NCBI RefSeq assembly: GCF_001510655.1
Contig: NZ_LMVC01000003.1
Span: 231,847 to 295,846 of the forward strand
Origin: Fictibacillus sp. FJAT-27399
GTDB taxonomy: Bacteria > Bacillota > Bacilli > Bacillales > Fictibacillaceae
Reading direction: 5' to 3'
Length of the DNA: 64,000 nt
Every line of letters starts with the position of its first letter. Position 1 is the first letter of the stretch. The translations under genes were made by a program, and so were the position numbers. Below the pieces are notes generated by a model, which had not been told where the DNA came from, ran no database searches, and was given only the letters and a program-made list of their open reading frames with translations. Below, piece after piece: positions 8,646 through 16,271 of this stretch.

Positions 8646-8674
8646 ATAACTATCATACAAAGGGAGAGATATTG

Positions 8675-9790
8675 ATGAGCATGAAGACGGTTGCTGAACA
8701 AGAGACGAAGAATGTGAGTATTCCGAAGACCATGAAGGCGGTTGTAGCATATGCGCCAGGAGATTACCGGTTTGAAACGGTTCCTGTTCCTGAGATCGGA
8801 GAAGGTGAGATTCTTGTAAAAGTGGAAGCGTGCGGAATTTGTGCCGGAGATTTAAAAGCGTTTGACGGTGCACCAAGCTTCTGGGGAGATGAAAAGCAGC
8901 CTGCTTATATTAAAGCTCCAATGATTCCTGGCCATGAATTTATCGGTCATGTAGTAGGTCTTGGTGAAGGGGTAACCGGGTTTGAGCTGGGCGAACGTGT
9001 GATTTCGGAACAGATCGTTCCTTGCTGGGATTGCCGATTTTGTAATCGCGGACAATACTGGATGTGTGAAAAGCATGATCTCTACGGATTTCAGAATAAT
9101 GTAAACGGTGCCATGGCAGAATACATGAAGTTTACGAAGGAAGCCATCAATTATAAAGTGCCTGAGAACCTTCCGATTGAAAAAGCTATCTTGATCGAGC
9201 CATATGCATGTTCTTTCCATGCTGTACAGCGTGCGCAGATTCAGCTTGGAGATGTGGTTGTTCTTGCAGGTGCGGGAACACTCGGTCTTGGGATGATTGG
9301 TGCCATCAAGAAATCAGGCCCTGGGAAACTAATCGTGCTTGACCTTTTCGAAGAGCGTTTAGAGCTTGCCAAAAAATTCGGAGCTGACATGGTGCTCAAC
9401 CCGGCAAAGGATGACGTGAATGCCATTGTCAAAGAATTAACGGACGGTTATGGCTGTGACATTTATATTGAAGCAACAGGCGCACAGAAGTCGGTGGAGC
9501 AAGGACTGACCATGATCCGCAAGCTTGGACGTTTCGTGGAATTCAGCGTATTTAAGGAGCCGGTAACGGTAGACTGGAGCATCATCAGCGATCGCAAAGA
9601 ACTGGATGTGCTTGGTTCCCACCTCGGCCCATACTGCTACGAGCATGTGATTAAAGGAATCTCCAACGGCGACCTTCCGACAGACGGTGTCGTGACGCAT
9701 ACACTGCCGCTGGAAGAATTCGAAAAGGGCTTCCAGCTTGTGAAAAACGGGGCAGAGTCCTTGAAAGTTGTGCTTGATCCGAATCTATAA
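8675..9790 (+). CDS. Zinc-dependent polyol dehydrogenase, EltD-like (erythritol/L-threitol)
   Basis: 371 residues from ATG 8675 after AGGGAGAG; the TTG one codon upstream is less likely. It is a medium-chain dehydrogenase: catalytic-zinc ligands are in C53-G-I-C and PGH87-E88, the structural zinc has C117, C120, C123 and C131, and the cofactor loop is GAGTLGLG. It would oxidise a polyol to a ketose with NAD. The combination with a CsbX/RbtT permease, RpiB and DhaK/DhaL fits erythritol/L-threitol dehydrogenase of the M. smegmatis EltD type; sorbitol or arabitol dehydrogenase is the alternative. It heads a run of six same-strand genes, though hairpins after eltD and an internal promoter before rpiB split the run into subunits. 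Confidence 0.82.
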   Translation: MSMKTVAEQETKNVSIPKTMKAVVAYAPGDYRFETVPVPEIGEGEILVKVEACGICAGDLKAFDGAPSFWGDEKQPAYIKAPMIPGHEFIGHVVGLGEGVTGFELGERVISEQIVPCWDCRFCNRGQYWMCEKHDLYGFQNNVNGAMAEYMKFTKEAINYKVPENLPIEKAILIEPYACSFHAVQRAQIQLGDVVVLAGAGTLGLGMIGAIKKSGPGKLIVLDLFEERLELAKKFGADMVLNPAKDDVNAIVKELTDGYGCDIYIEATGAQKSVEQGLTMIRKLGRFVEFSVFKEPVTVDWSIISDRKELDVLGSHLGPYCYEHVIKGISNGDLPTDGVVTHTLPLEEFEKGFQLVKNGAESLKVVLDPNL

Positions 9791-9796
9791 AAACAA

Positions 9797-9826
9797 TGGC
9801 TGCTGGTTGGAAGCTGGCAGCCTTCT
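9797..9826 (+). terminator. Weak hairpin between eltD-like and permease genes
   Basis: GGCTGC and GCAGCC form a six-pair stem around a 13-base loop, followed by TTCTTATT. The tail is poor, so attenuation or mRNA processing inside the operon is more likely than full termination. Confidence 0.4.
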
Positions 9827-9859
9827 TATTAAAAACCATCAGGCAAAGGAGGAATACAA

Positions 9860-11134
9860 GTGGATCGTCTTTTGGACAGAATCGGAATGGATCGGAAAAT
9901 GGCTCTCGGTTATTTCGGGGTTTTGATTTTTATGATGGGTGATGGCCTTGAGTTAGGCTGGCTTTCTTCTTATTTAACAGACCATGGCCTAACGATGCAG
10001 GAATCCGCTCTTATTTTTAGTGTTTATGGCTTTGCTGTTGCGATAGCAGCGTGGCTGTCAGGTGTCCTGGCCGAAGTGCTCGGACCGAGGAAAGCGATGA
10101 TGCTGGGGCTGACGCTGTTTATAGCTGGTTCGGTAGTTTTCCTGACGTTCGGAATTACGAGCATGAATCTTGCTATTATGCTCCCAACCTATGCTTTACG
10201 GGGACTGGGATATCCGCTTTTCGCCTATTCTTTCCTCGTATGGGTGACTTATTATGCCCCGGCTGACAAGCTTGGAACAGCAGTAGGCTGGTTCTGGTTT
10301 GCTTTCAGCGGCGGATTAAACGTACTTGGCGCGTACTATTCAAGCTTTGCACTGCCGGTGCTGGGTGAAATGAAAACGTTATGGAGCGCACTTGTTTTCG
10401 TACTATTGGGAGCGACTGTTGCAATTTTTCTGAACAAAGACAAAGAACACAAAAAGAAATTTGAAAATAAAGGCGACGCTTTGAGATATCTATTAAAAGG
10501 CGTGACCATCGCATTTGAAAATCCGAAAATCGGCATGGGTGGAATCGTACGGACGATTAACACATCCGCTGCCTACGGTTTTGTAGTCTTCATGCCGGCG
10601 TTCATGATGGATCTTGGGTTTACTCGATCGGAGTGGCTGCAAATCTACGGCTCTCTCTGGACGAGCAACATCATCTTTAACCTTATTTTCGGCATTGTTG
10701 GTGACAAGCTGGGGTGGCGGAACACGGTCATGTGGTTCGGCGGCGTCGGCTGCGCTATTTTTACAGCAGCCTTCTATTATGTACCGCTCGCGGCCGGTCC
10801 TAATTACTTTGTGGCAACAGCAGTAGCTGCCTGCTATGGCGCATGTCTTGCAGGATTCGTACCCTTATCAGCACTAATTCCTTCGCTAGCCCCAGAAAAC
10901 AGGGGTGCAGCGATGTCTATTCTTAACCTTGGAGCAGGACTGAGTACATTCGTCGGTCCGGCAATCGTAGGGGCTTTCATTGGAATGGTAGATACGGTAG
11001 GCATTATTTGGATCTACACAGGCTTGTATCTTGTGAGTGCTGTTCTAATGAAATTTGTAACTCTTTCCAAAGAGGAAGCGGAAGAAGCAGAACGGATCTC
11101 AATAGAGGAATTTAAAACAGCACAAAAGGCATAA
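9860..11134 (+). CDS. RbtT/DalT/CsbX family MFS permease
   Basis: 424 residues from a GTG start seven bases after AAAGGAGG; there is no nearby ATG in frame. Twelve predicted membrane segments are present, with MGDGLELGWLSSYLTDHGLT in the first helix/loop and ALRGLGYPLFAYSFLVW near residues 112-128, both typical of the ribitol/arabitol/CsbX group. It would bring the polyol into the cell by proton symport. It is the second gene of the eltD-like operon and is followed by a clear terminator. The substrate is inferred from context to be a four-carbon polyol; pentitols are the family's known substrates. Confidence 0.83.
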   Translation: MDRLLDRIGMDRKMALGYFGVLIFMMGDGLELGWLSSYLTDHGLTMQESALIFSVYGFAVAIAAWLSGVLAEVLGPRKAMMLGLTLFIAGSVVFLTFGITSMNLAIMLPTYALRGLGYPLFAYSFLVWVTYYAPADKLGTAVGWFWFAFSGGLNVLGAYYSSFALPVLGEMKTLWSALVFVLLGATVAIFLNKDKEHKKKFENKGDALRYLLKGVTIAFENPKIGMGGIVRTINTSAAYGFVVFMPAFMMDLGFTRSEWLQIYGSLWTSNIIFNLIFGIVGDKLGWRNTVMWFGGVGCAIFTAAFYYVPLAAGPNYFVATAVAACYGACLAGFVPLSALIPSLAPENRGAAMSILNLGAGLSTFVGPAIVGAFIGMVDTVGIIWIYTGLYLVSAVLMKFVTLSKEEAEEAERISIEEFKTAQKA

Positions 11135-11162
11135 GAGAGTTTGGAATTTTAAAAAGATGAAA

Positions 11163-11195
11163 AGAACGTCTTTTGCGAGGCGTTCTTCTTTTTAC
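11163..11195 (+). terminator. Terminator after the permease gene
   Basis: AAGAACG and CGTTCTT form a stem around a 12-base loop followed by CTTTTTA. It separates the eltD/permease unit from the rpiB/dhaK/dhaL unit. Confidence 0.7.
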
Positions 11196-11206
11196 CCCAA
11201 AACACA

Positions 11207-11276
11207 AAACGAAAATAAATGAAAATAAATAACAATAAACAATTGACATAAAACGAAATAAATGAAAAAATAAATG
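11207..11276 (+). promoter_or_regulatory. Cluster of DeoR-operator motifs with the rpiB promoter
   Basis: AAAACGAAAATAAA (11207-11220), TGAAAATAAA (11221-11230), AAAACGAAATAAAT (11251-11264) and TGAAAAAATAAAT (11264-11276) surround a perfect TTGACA (11244-11249). The -10 element is weak (AAAAAT at 11267-11272, 17-base spacing). The third copy again fills the promoter spacer, as before the SDR gene. Confidence 0.6.
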
Positions 11277-11339
11277 AAAGAAAACAATAATTAGAAAATT
11301 TCGTTATAAGACTAAAATAGAGAGAAAGGGAGTTGTATA

Positions 11340-11822
11340 ATGAGGATAGGATTGGGTTCTGACCATAATGCCTTTGATATGAAAGAAAGTCTTAAAAGCT
11401 ATATACAAGAGCTGGGCCACGAGGTAGTAGATTACGGCTGCCATTCGTGTTCTGAGGTCGATTATCCGGAAGTGGCGTTTGAGGTAGGAGAAGGAATCAT
11501 TCAAAACAAACTGGACAGAGGAATCCTGTGCTGCGGAACAGGAATCGGAGTGGCGATCGCAGCAGGAAAAGTGCCAGGCATCCGCGCAGCCCTCTGCCAT
11601 GATACGTATTCTGCAGAACGTGCCCAGAAAAGCAACAATGCTCAGGTGCTGACGATGGGATCGAAGGTTATCGGGATTGAGCTCGCCAAACAGGTGGTTA
11701 AAACCTATCTCGAATCTCATTTCTCAGGAGGAAATTCCGGAAGAAAAGTACAGCAGATCACAGATAAAGAACAAGAATTTCTGAAAGGGGATGCCGTTCA
11801 TCATGAAAAAACTTATAAATAA
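11340..11822 (+). CDS. RpiB/LacAB-type sugar-phosphate isomerase
   Basis: 160 residues, the normal size for ribose-5-phosphate isomerase B. It has the SDH motif (residues 7-9), the DYP loop (41-43) and GILCCGTGIG (61-70) with the catalytic cysteine at 64/65. RpiB-family proteins interconvert aldose and ketose phosphates; in tetritol pathways they convert erythrulose-4-phosphate to erythrose-4-phosphate (DerI/EryI-like). That role fits the adjacent DhaK/DhaL genes better than a housekeeping Rpi role. The ATG at 11340 follows AGAAAGGGAG. Its last 20 bases overlap the dhaK start, which implies translational coupling. Confidence 0.85.
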   Translation: MRIGLGSDHNAFDMKESLKSYIQELGHEVVDYGCHSCSEVDYPEVAFEVGEGIIQNKLDRGILCCGTGIGVAIAAGKVPGIRAALCHDTYSAERAQKSNNAQVLTMGSKVIGIELAKQVVKTYLESHFSGGNSGRKVQQITDKEQEFLKGDAVHHEKTYK

Positions 11823-12807
11823 TCCGAATCGTGTTGTAGAAGAAATGATCGATGGTTACGCAAAAGCCCACCCGCAGCATGTCAGAGTGCTGTCAGAAAA
11901 CAGCCGCTCGATCGTAACGGCCCGGGAAACAGCAGAAGGCAAAGTCGGCGTATTAATCGGCGGAGGATCTGGGCATGAACCTGCTTTTATGGGTTATGTC
12001 GGACCAGGAATGGCAGACGGGGTAGCGGTAGGAAACATTTTTGCTTCACCACCACCGGATCCGATTCTGGAAGCGACGAAGGCTATTGATAAAGGGGCAG
12101 GAGTCATTTATGTATACGGCAACTATGCCGGAGATCTGATGAATTTTGGGATGGCGGCTGAACTGGCAGAATTGGAGGCTGACATTCAGGTCGGCAAAGT
12201 TATCGTCACCGATGACGTCGCATCCGCTCCGAAAGAGGAAAAGGAAAAACGAAGAGGGATTGCTGGAGAATTTTTCGTAACAAAGGTGGCCGGTGCGGCT
12301 TCTGAAAAAGGCTACAGCTTAGAGGATGTCGTCAGAGTCGCCAATAAAGCAAACGATCAAACCCGTACGATGGGTGTCGGACTTTCTCCTTGTTCTCTTC
12401 CTCAGACTGGAAAGCCCAGTTTTGAGCTTGAAGAAAATGAGATGGAAATCGGCCTCGGACACCATGGTGAGCCAGGAGTAGAAAAAGGCGATCTGCAGCC
12501 GGCTGATCAGGTAGCAGACCGATTGGTTCAAGATATTCTAGCCGATATGCCATTAGGTGAAGGGGAAAAAGTAGCTGTTCTTGTAAACGGCTTGGGTTCA
12601 ACCACCAAGATGGAACTCTATATCGTTTTCCGCAGAGTGGAACAGATTTTAAATGAAAAAGGGATTCAGATCCACCGTTCTTTTGTAGGCGATTACAGTA
12701 CGTCACTAGAGATGGGCGGCTGTTCGGTCACACTGATCAAGCTTGATGATGAACTTGCAGAATTTGTGGATGCACCGGCAGATTGCCCGATGTATGTTCA
12801 ACGATAA
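11803..12807 (+). CDS. dhaK: Dihydroxyacetone/erythrulose kinase subunit DhaK
   Basis: 334 residues. ATG 11803 (MKKLINNPNRVV) is chosen over ATG 11791, which would abut the AAAGGGG ribosome site. Substrate-binding features are GGGSGHEP with His58, GNYAGDLMNF, and the GHHGEPG loop that carries the histidine forming a hemiaminal with the ketose. The family phosphorylates short ketoses such as dihydroxyacetone or erythrulose. No dhaM phosphotransfer gene follows, so the DhaKL pair probably uses ATP instead of a PTS donor, or borrows a DhaM from elsewhere (inference). The context with RpiB favours D-erythrulose as substrate. Confidence 0.87.
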   Translation: MKKLINNPNRVVEEMIDGYAKAHPQHVRVLSENSRSIVTARETAEGKVGVLIGGGSGHEPAFMGYVGPGMADGVAVGNIFASPPPDPILEATKAIDKGAGVIYVYGNYAGDLMNFGMAAELAELEADIQVGKVIVTDDVASAPKEEKEKRRGIAGEFFVTKVAGAASEKGYSLEDVVRVANKANDQTRTMGVGLSPCSLPQTGKPSFELEENEMEIGLGHHGEPGVEKGDLQPADQVADRLVQDILADMPLGEGEKVAVLVNGLGSTTKMELYIVFRRVEQILNEKGIQIHRSFVGDYSTSLEMGGCSVTLIKLDDELAEFVDAPADCPMYVQR

Positions 12808-12819
12808 GGAGGAGATCAC

Positions 12820-13470
12820 ATGTCATTTACAGCGAAAGAATTGAAAGGCTTTTTACAGAGTGTTGTGGATACAGTCGAGGAAAATAAAGATTACTTATCC
12901 GAGCTTGACCGCAAATTGGGCGACGGAGACCATGGTGTCACGATGTCGATCGGCTGGCAGGCTGTTCAGGAAAAGCTCCAGGGTGAACTGCATGAGGAAG
13001 AAGATTGCGGAAAAATCAGCATCACAGCAGGCCGTACGTTTTTAAGCGCGGTCGGTTCAACGGTCGGCCCTCTTTATGCGACAGGATTTTTGAGAGGCGG
13101 TAAGGAAGTTCAAGGCAAGACCGAACTTTCAGGGGAGGACCTATACAGCTTCTGGACTGCTTTTATTGAAGGAATTAAAGAAAGAGGACAGGCGGAAGTC
13201 GGCGATAAAACGATGGTCGATACTCTTCAGCCGGCTTTGGGTACGCTGAAGCTGGAGTACGAAAAATCCGGGGACTTTACTGGCGCATTCACGAAAGCGG
13301 TTGCTTCGGCAAAAGAAGGCATGGAATCGACGAAAGATCTTCTTTCTAAAAAAGGGCGGTCCAGCCGGCTGGGAGAGCGGTCACTCGGCAACCAGGATCC
13401 GGGCGCCACTTCTTCCTATCTTATCTTATCCGCCTTTGAAAGCGTCGTCACATCTGTACAAACCGTGTAA
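12820..13470 (+). CDS. dhaL: Dihydroxyacetone/erythrulose kinase subunit DhaL
   Basis: 216 residues; ATG after AAGGAGGAGATCAC. This is the nucleotide-binding subunit: the Mg/ATP-binding aspartates lie in LDRKLGDGDHG (Asp30, Asp35, Asp37), and SRLGERSLGNQDPGA near the C terminus is the second conserved loop. It works with DhaK to phosphorylate the ketose. The gene is 12 bases after dhaK and ends in a strong terminator. The split two-gene form differs from the fused DhaK-DhaL kinases described for the mycobacterial tetritol pathway. Confidence 0.87.
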   Translation: MSFTAKELKGFLQSVVDTVEENKDYLSELDRKLGDGDHGVTMSIGWQAVQEKLQGELHEEEDCGKISITAGRTFLSAVGSTVGPLYATGFLRGGKEVQGKTELSGEDLYSFWTAFIEGIKERGQAEVGDKTMVDTLQPALGTLKLEYEKSGDFTGAFTKAVASAKEGMESTKDLLSKKGRSSRLGERSLGNQDPGATSSYLILSAFESVVTSVQTV

Positions 13471-13483
13471 TAGCTATATGCCG

Positions 13484-13529
13484 GAGGGCCGCTGAACTGA
13501 AAACAACCAGGAAGGCGGCCCTCTTTTTC
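13484..13529 (+). terminator. Terminator between dhaL and glpX-like genes
   Basis: GAGGGCCGC pairs with GCGGCCCTC (nine pairs) around a 22-base loop, followed by TTTTTCT. It partly insulates the fructose-bisphosphatase gene. Confidence 0.8.
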
Positions 13530-13561
13530 TATGTCCAAAATCAGAAGAGGAGGGATCGTAC

Positions 13562-14527
13562 ATGAATATGAGCTTGGATAAAAAAGAAGACATTCAGACG
13601 CTGGCGCTGGATTTTCTAGCAGTTGCCCAGCAGGCGGCCATTGCTTCTTACCCGTGGGTCGGCAAGGGAAAGAAAAACGAAGCTGACGGGGCAGGTACAG
13701 AAGCGATGCGTACCCGGATGAACACGATCGGGATGGATGGAACAATCGTTATCGGTGAGGGAGAACTGGATGAGGCACCTATGCTGTATATCGGAGAAAA
13801 GGTTGGTACAGGAGTTGGCCCTGCTGTGGACATTGCGGTCGATCCGGTGGAAGGCACGACCCTTATGTCTAAGGGACAGGACAATTCCTTAACCGTCATT
13901 GCTGTTGCTGAACGCGGCCATTTGCTGCACGCGCCTGATATGTATATGAGGAAAATTGCGGTGGGACCAAAAGCAAAGGGGCGAATTTACATTGAGGCCC
14001 CTTTGACGGAGAATATTTTGGCTGTTGCTGATGCATTGGGTAAAGATGTGAGTGAGGTTACGGTCATGATCCAAGACCGAACCCGCCATCATGATCTTAT
14101 TCAGCAAGTGTTTGAAGCCGGAGCAAAAGTGAAGCTGTTTTCCGATGGAGATGTGACAGGAGCCATAGCTACAGGAATCGATGAGATTGACGTCGATCTG
14201 CTCGTGGGAACTGGGGGAGCGCCAGAGGGAGTAATAGCGGCTGCGGCTTTGCGAAGCCTGGGCGGTGATTTTCAGGCACAGCTGGTCTGCCAAAATGATG
14301 AAGAGTTTAATCGCTGTGTGACGATGGGATTGAGCGATCCGGGTAAAATCCTAAGAATGGATGATCTTGTGAAAAGTGACAGCTGTTTCTTTGTCGCGGC
14401 GGGCATCACGGACGGCATCCTCCTGGACGGTGTCCGCAAGAAGGAAGGCGGGACTATGCTTACCCACTCGTTCATCACCATCGGAGGGAAAGGAAACTAT
14501 TTTCAATTTATCGAGACTCGCCACTGA
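13562..14527 (+). CDS. glpX: Class II fructose-1,6-bisphosphatase, GlpX family
   Basis: 321 residues, matching GlpX enzymes. Metal-binding motifs are GEGELDEAPML (about 62-72) and the DPVEGTT loop (about 98-104); GAPEGV lies near 220. It hydrolyses fructose 1,6-bisphosphate (or sedoheptulose bisphosphate) to the monophosphate. Bacillaceae normally have a housekeeping glpX elsewhere, so this is likely a pathway-linked paralogue. Erythrose-4-phosphate entering the non-oxidative pentose pathway needs fructose-6-phosphate as partner, which would explain its presence (inference). ATG 13562 follows AGGAGGGATCGTAC. The stop codon lies inside a terminator hairpin. Confidence 0.88.
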   Translation: MNMSLDKKEDIQTLALDFLAVAQQAAIASYPWVGKGKKNEADGAGTEAMRTRMNTIGMDGTIVIGEGELDEAPMLYIGEKVGTGVGPAVDIAVDPVEGTTLMSKGQDNSLTVIAVAERGHLLHAPDMYMRKIAVGPKAKGRIYIEAPLTENILAVADALGKDVSEVTVMIQDRTRHHDLIQQVFEAGAKVKLFSDGDVTGAIATGIDEIDVDLLVGTGGAPEGVIAAAALRSLGGDFQAQLVCQNDEEFNRCVTMGLSDPGKILRMDDLVKSDSCFFVAAGITDGILLDGVRKKEGGTMLTHSFITIGGKGNYFQFIETRH

Positions 14528-14543
14528 AATGGCGGGTTTTTTA
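14519..14543 (+). terminator. Terminator overlapping the glpX stop
   Basis: CGCCA and TGGCG form a short stem around CTGAAA, which contains the TGA stop, then GG and six T. Confidence 0.7.
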
Positions 14544-14580
14544 ATATAAGGTCTGTTGGTCCATGTTGTTGATTTTTGGT

Positions 14581-14705
14581 AGGGGGTGATTGAAGCGCCA
14601 TCAGAAAAGCAGAAAGGTATATGCAAGCTTTTTCCCATCTGCTTTTCTGGCGCTTCATTTGTTTCACAAATCAGCTGGCTCTAATCATCGCCAGCTATCA
14701 CCCCT
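14581..14705. ncRNA. Nested palindrome with three-way-junction potential
   Basis: An outer stem (GGGGTGAT 14583-14590 with ATCACCCC 14697-14704) encloses two hairpins. The first has TGAAGCGCCA (14591-14600) pairing with TGGCGCTTCA (14648-14657) and, above a small bulge, GAAAAGCAGA pairing with TCTGCTTTTC around a 24-base loop. The second has AGCTGG (14673-14678) pairing with CCAGCT (14691-14696). All pairs are Watson-Crick. It sits between converging genes. It could be a small RNA, an mRNA 3' structure or a dispersed palindromic element; expression is unknown. Confidence 0.5.
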
Positions 14706-14720
14706 TCTTATTGGATAAAA

Positions 14721-14745
14721 AACTCCCTCATAGCGGGGAGTTTTT
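14721..14745. terminator. Terminator at the end of the sensor kinase gene
   Basis: AACTCCC and GGGGAGTT pair around a seven-to-eight-base loop, with TTTTT on the plus side and AAAAAA ahead of the stem, so it can work in both directions between the convergent glpX region and the kinase gene. Confidence 0.7.
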
Positions 14746-14756
14746 GCTTTCAAAAA

Positions 14757-16028
14757 TTATGGGTTGAGGTGCTGTGAGGATTCGGGCTTAATGGGAAAGG
14801 TAAGTAAGAATACGGTTCCTTTCCCTACCTTGCTCTGGACCTTGATGGTTCCCCGCAGCGCGCGAACAATGCTGTAGACGACCATCATTCCGAGGCCTGT
14901 GCCTTTTGATCCTTTTGTAGAATAATAAGGTTCACCAAGGCGGTCGATCTGCTGTTTTGTCATGCCTACTCCTGAATCTTCAATTTTGACGATGGCATTT
15001 ATGGGAGAAGCCGTTGATTCTATGGTCAGTACTCCACCGTTTGGCATCGACTCAATGGCATTTTTTACGATATTTAAAAAGCACTGGCGAATCTTTTGGC
15101 GGTCTCCATGAATGGAAGATACGGGTTCAAGTTTTTCTGTGATTTCTACTGAATATTGGTTAGCGAGCGGCTGAAGAATTTTAAGGACGTGATGAAGTTC
15201 CTCGTGAAGGAAGATATCACTTAAGGTTACTAGCGATGGTTTTGAGAACGTCAGATAATCCTGTATCACTCGTTCAGCAGATTCCAGCTCACTTTTAATA
15301 AGGGTCAAATATTCCGTTTGTTTTTCCTGAGGGGCATCATTTTCCTGCAGCAATTGAACAAAGCCTATGGCAGTGGTCAGCGGATTGCGGATTTCATGAG
15401 AAATGGCAGCCCCCATCTGTTCTACGGCTTCCAGTCTTTTGGTTCTTACGATATGTTCCTGAAGCACCAGGTTTTTATCAATGAGCTCCATAAAATAAAC
15501 AATCATTCCGGCACCTAATGGAGGAATAACCATATAGGCAAACCAGACATCAAGCAGCACCTTGGAAGAGAACATCATCTGGGTAAATATCATGGTTAAA
15601 AAGCTGATCAGCAGCGTAAAGAGACTGGCCAAACCGACGCGGCGGTTAGAAGAAAGCTTAAGGAACCACGGTGAGAGGCGCCATAGGGATAATCCGAGCA
15701 CTGCATAGAGCACAATATTTAGGAAAAACCCGCTGTCGAATCCGTAAAAGGCTCTTAAAAGAACAGCGATCAAACAAAAGAGTGGAGCATACCCTGTATA
15801 AAATCCAGCGATGATGACTGGTATATTGCGCAGATCCAGATACATACTGCTGCTGAGTTTATATGAAAACAGATAACAAATCACCAAGGACACAATGAAA
15901 TAAGCATAGAACATCATTCGGTACCGCTGCTGTGCATGAAATCTTCCAGTCCCCAGCAGGCAAAAAAAGAGCAAAACAATGAGCAGTGAGAGGTTAAACC
16001 AGAAATGCACAGTGATCTCCATCTGCAT
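14757..16028 (-). CDS. Membrane sensor histidine kinase (5TM-type, KinB-like)
   Basis: 423 residues from ATG 16028, which follows AGGATGTG; a longer reading to 16160 would add a polar, non-homologous tail. Residues 1-180 form about five to six membrane helices with DLRNIP and GF-GY motifs like the 5TM-5TMR_LYT sensor region. The phosphoacceptor is His211 in ISHEIRNPLTTAIGFVQLL, and the ATPase boxes NAIES, DSGVGM and GTGLGM are complete. No response regulator lies beside it. Orphan kinases of this architecture in Bacillus often feed the sporulation phosphorelay (Spo0F), but that partner is inferred. It has its own terminator. Confidence 0.85.
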   Translation of the reverse strand: MQMEITVHFWFNLSLLIVLLFFCLLGTGRFHAQQRYRMMFYAYFIVSLVICYLFSYKLSSSMYLDLRNIPVIIAGFYTGYAPLFCLIAVLLRAFYGFDSGFFLNIVLYAVLGLSLWRLSPWFLKLSSNRRVGLASLFTLLISFLTMIFTQMMFSSKVLLDVWFAYMVIPPLGAGMIVYFMELIDKNLVLQEHIVRTKRLEAVEQMGAAISHEIRNPLTTAIGFVQLLQENDAPQEKQTEYLTLIKSELESAERVIQDYLTFSKPSLVTLSDIFLHEELHHVLKILQPLANQYSVEITEKLEPVSSIHGDRQKIRQCFLNIVKNAIESMPNGGVLTIESTASPINAIVKIEDSGVGMTKQQIDRLGEPYYSTKGSKGTGLGMMVVYSIVRALRGTIKVQSKVGKGTVFLLTFPIKPESSQHLNP

Positions 16029-16153
16029 TTCACATCCTGTTAATTTTAGGTATATCTTACCTTTTAAAGATTTTTTAGTAAATAAGAATGAGGAAATTTT
16101 GTAATCGATAGAGTGAGGTAAAATATTACAATTGAGTAAAATGGTTTGCCGGA

Positions 16154-16183
16154 TTGACATTTTCTTTATCTATCTGATATATT
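16154..16183 (+). promoter_or_regulatory. Promoter of the amino-acid permease gene
   Basis: Perfect TTGACA (16154-16159), 18-base spacer and TATATT (16178-16183). It gives a leader of about 80 bases with a terminator-like hairpin inside. Confidence 0.65.
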
Positions 16184-16217
16184 AGCATGGTAAAGTAATA
16201 AATAAATTTCGATATGA

Positions 16218-16248
16218 AACGCGGTGGTGGCTCACCATGCGTTTTTTT
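16218..16248 (+). terminator. Leader hairpin with T tract before the permease gene
   Basis: AACGC pairs with GCGTT and the inner GGTG with CACC, followed directly by seven T. It lies between the promoter and the permease ribosome site, so it looks like a premature terminator (attenuator). No tRNA-binding T-box or lysine-riboswitch core fits in the roughly 30 bases before it, so any regulator is unknown; NusG/NusA pausing or read-through are simple alternatives. Confidence 0.5.
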
Positions 16249-16271
16249 ATATTTAGAGGGGAAAGGTTTAG

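Noticed and set aside
8631-8675. Possible 14-codon leader peptide before the eltD-like gene
   Set aside because: The only strong ribosome site (AAGGAGG near 8601) is more than 20 bases from the ATG; the stretch is better explained as a cre site.
14757-16160. A 467-residue version of the sensor kinase
   Set aside because: The extra 44 residues have no ribosome site; ATG 16028 has AGGATGTG and directly precedes the first membrane helix.
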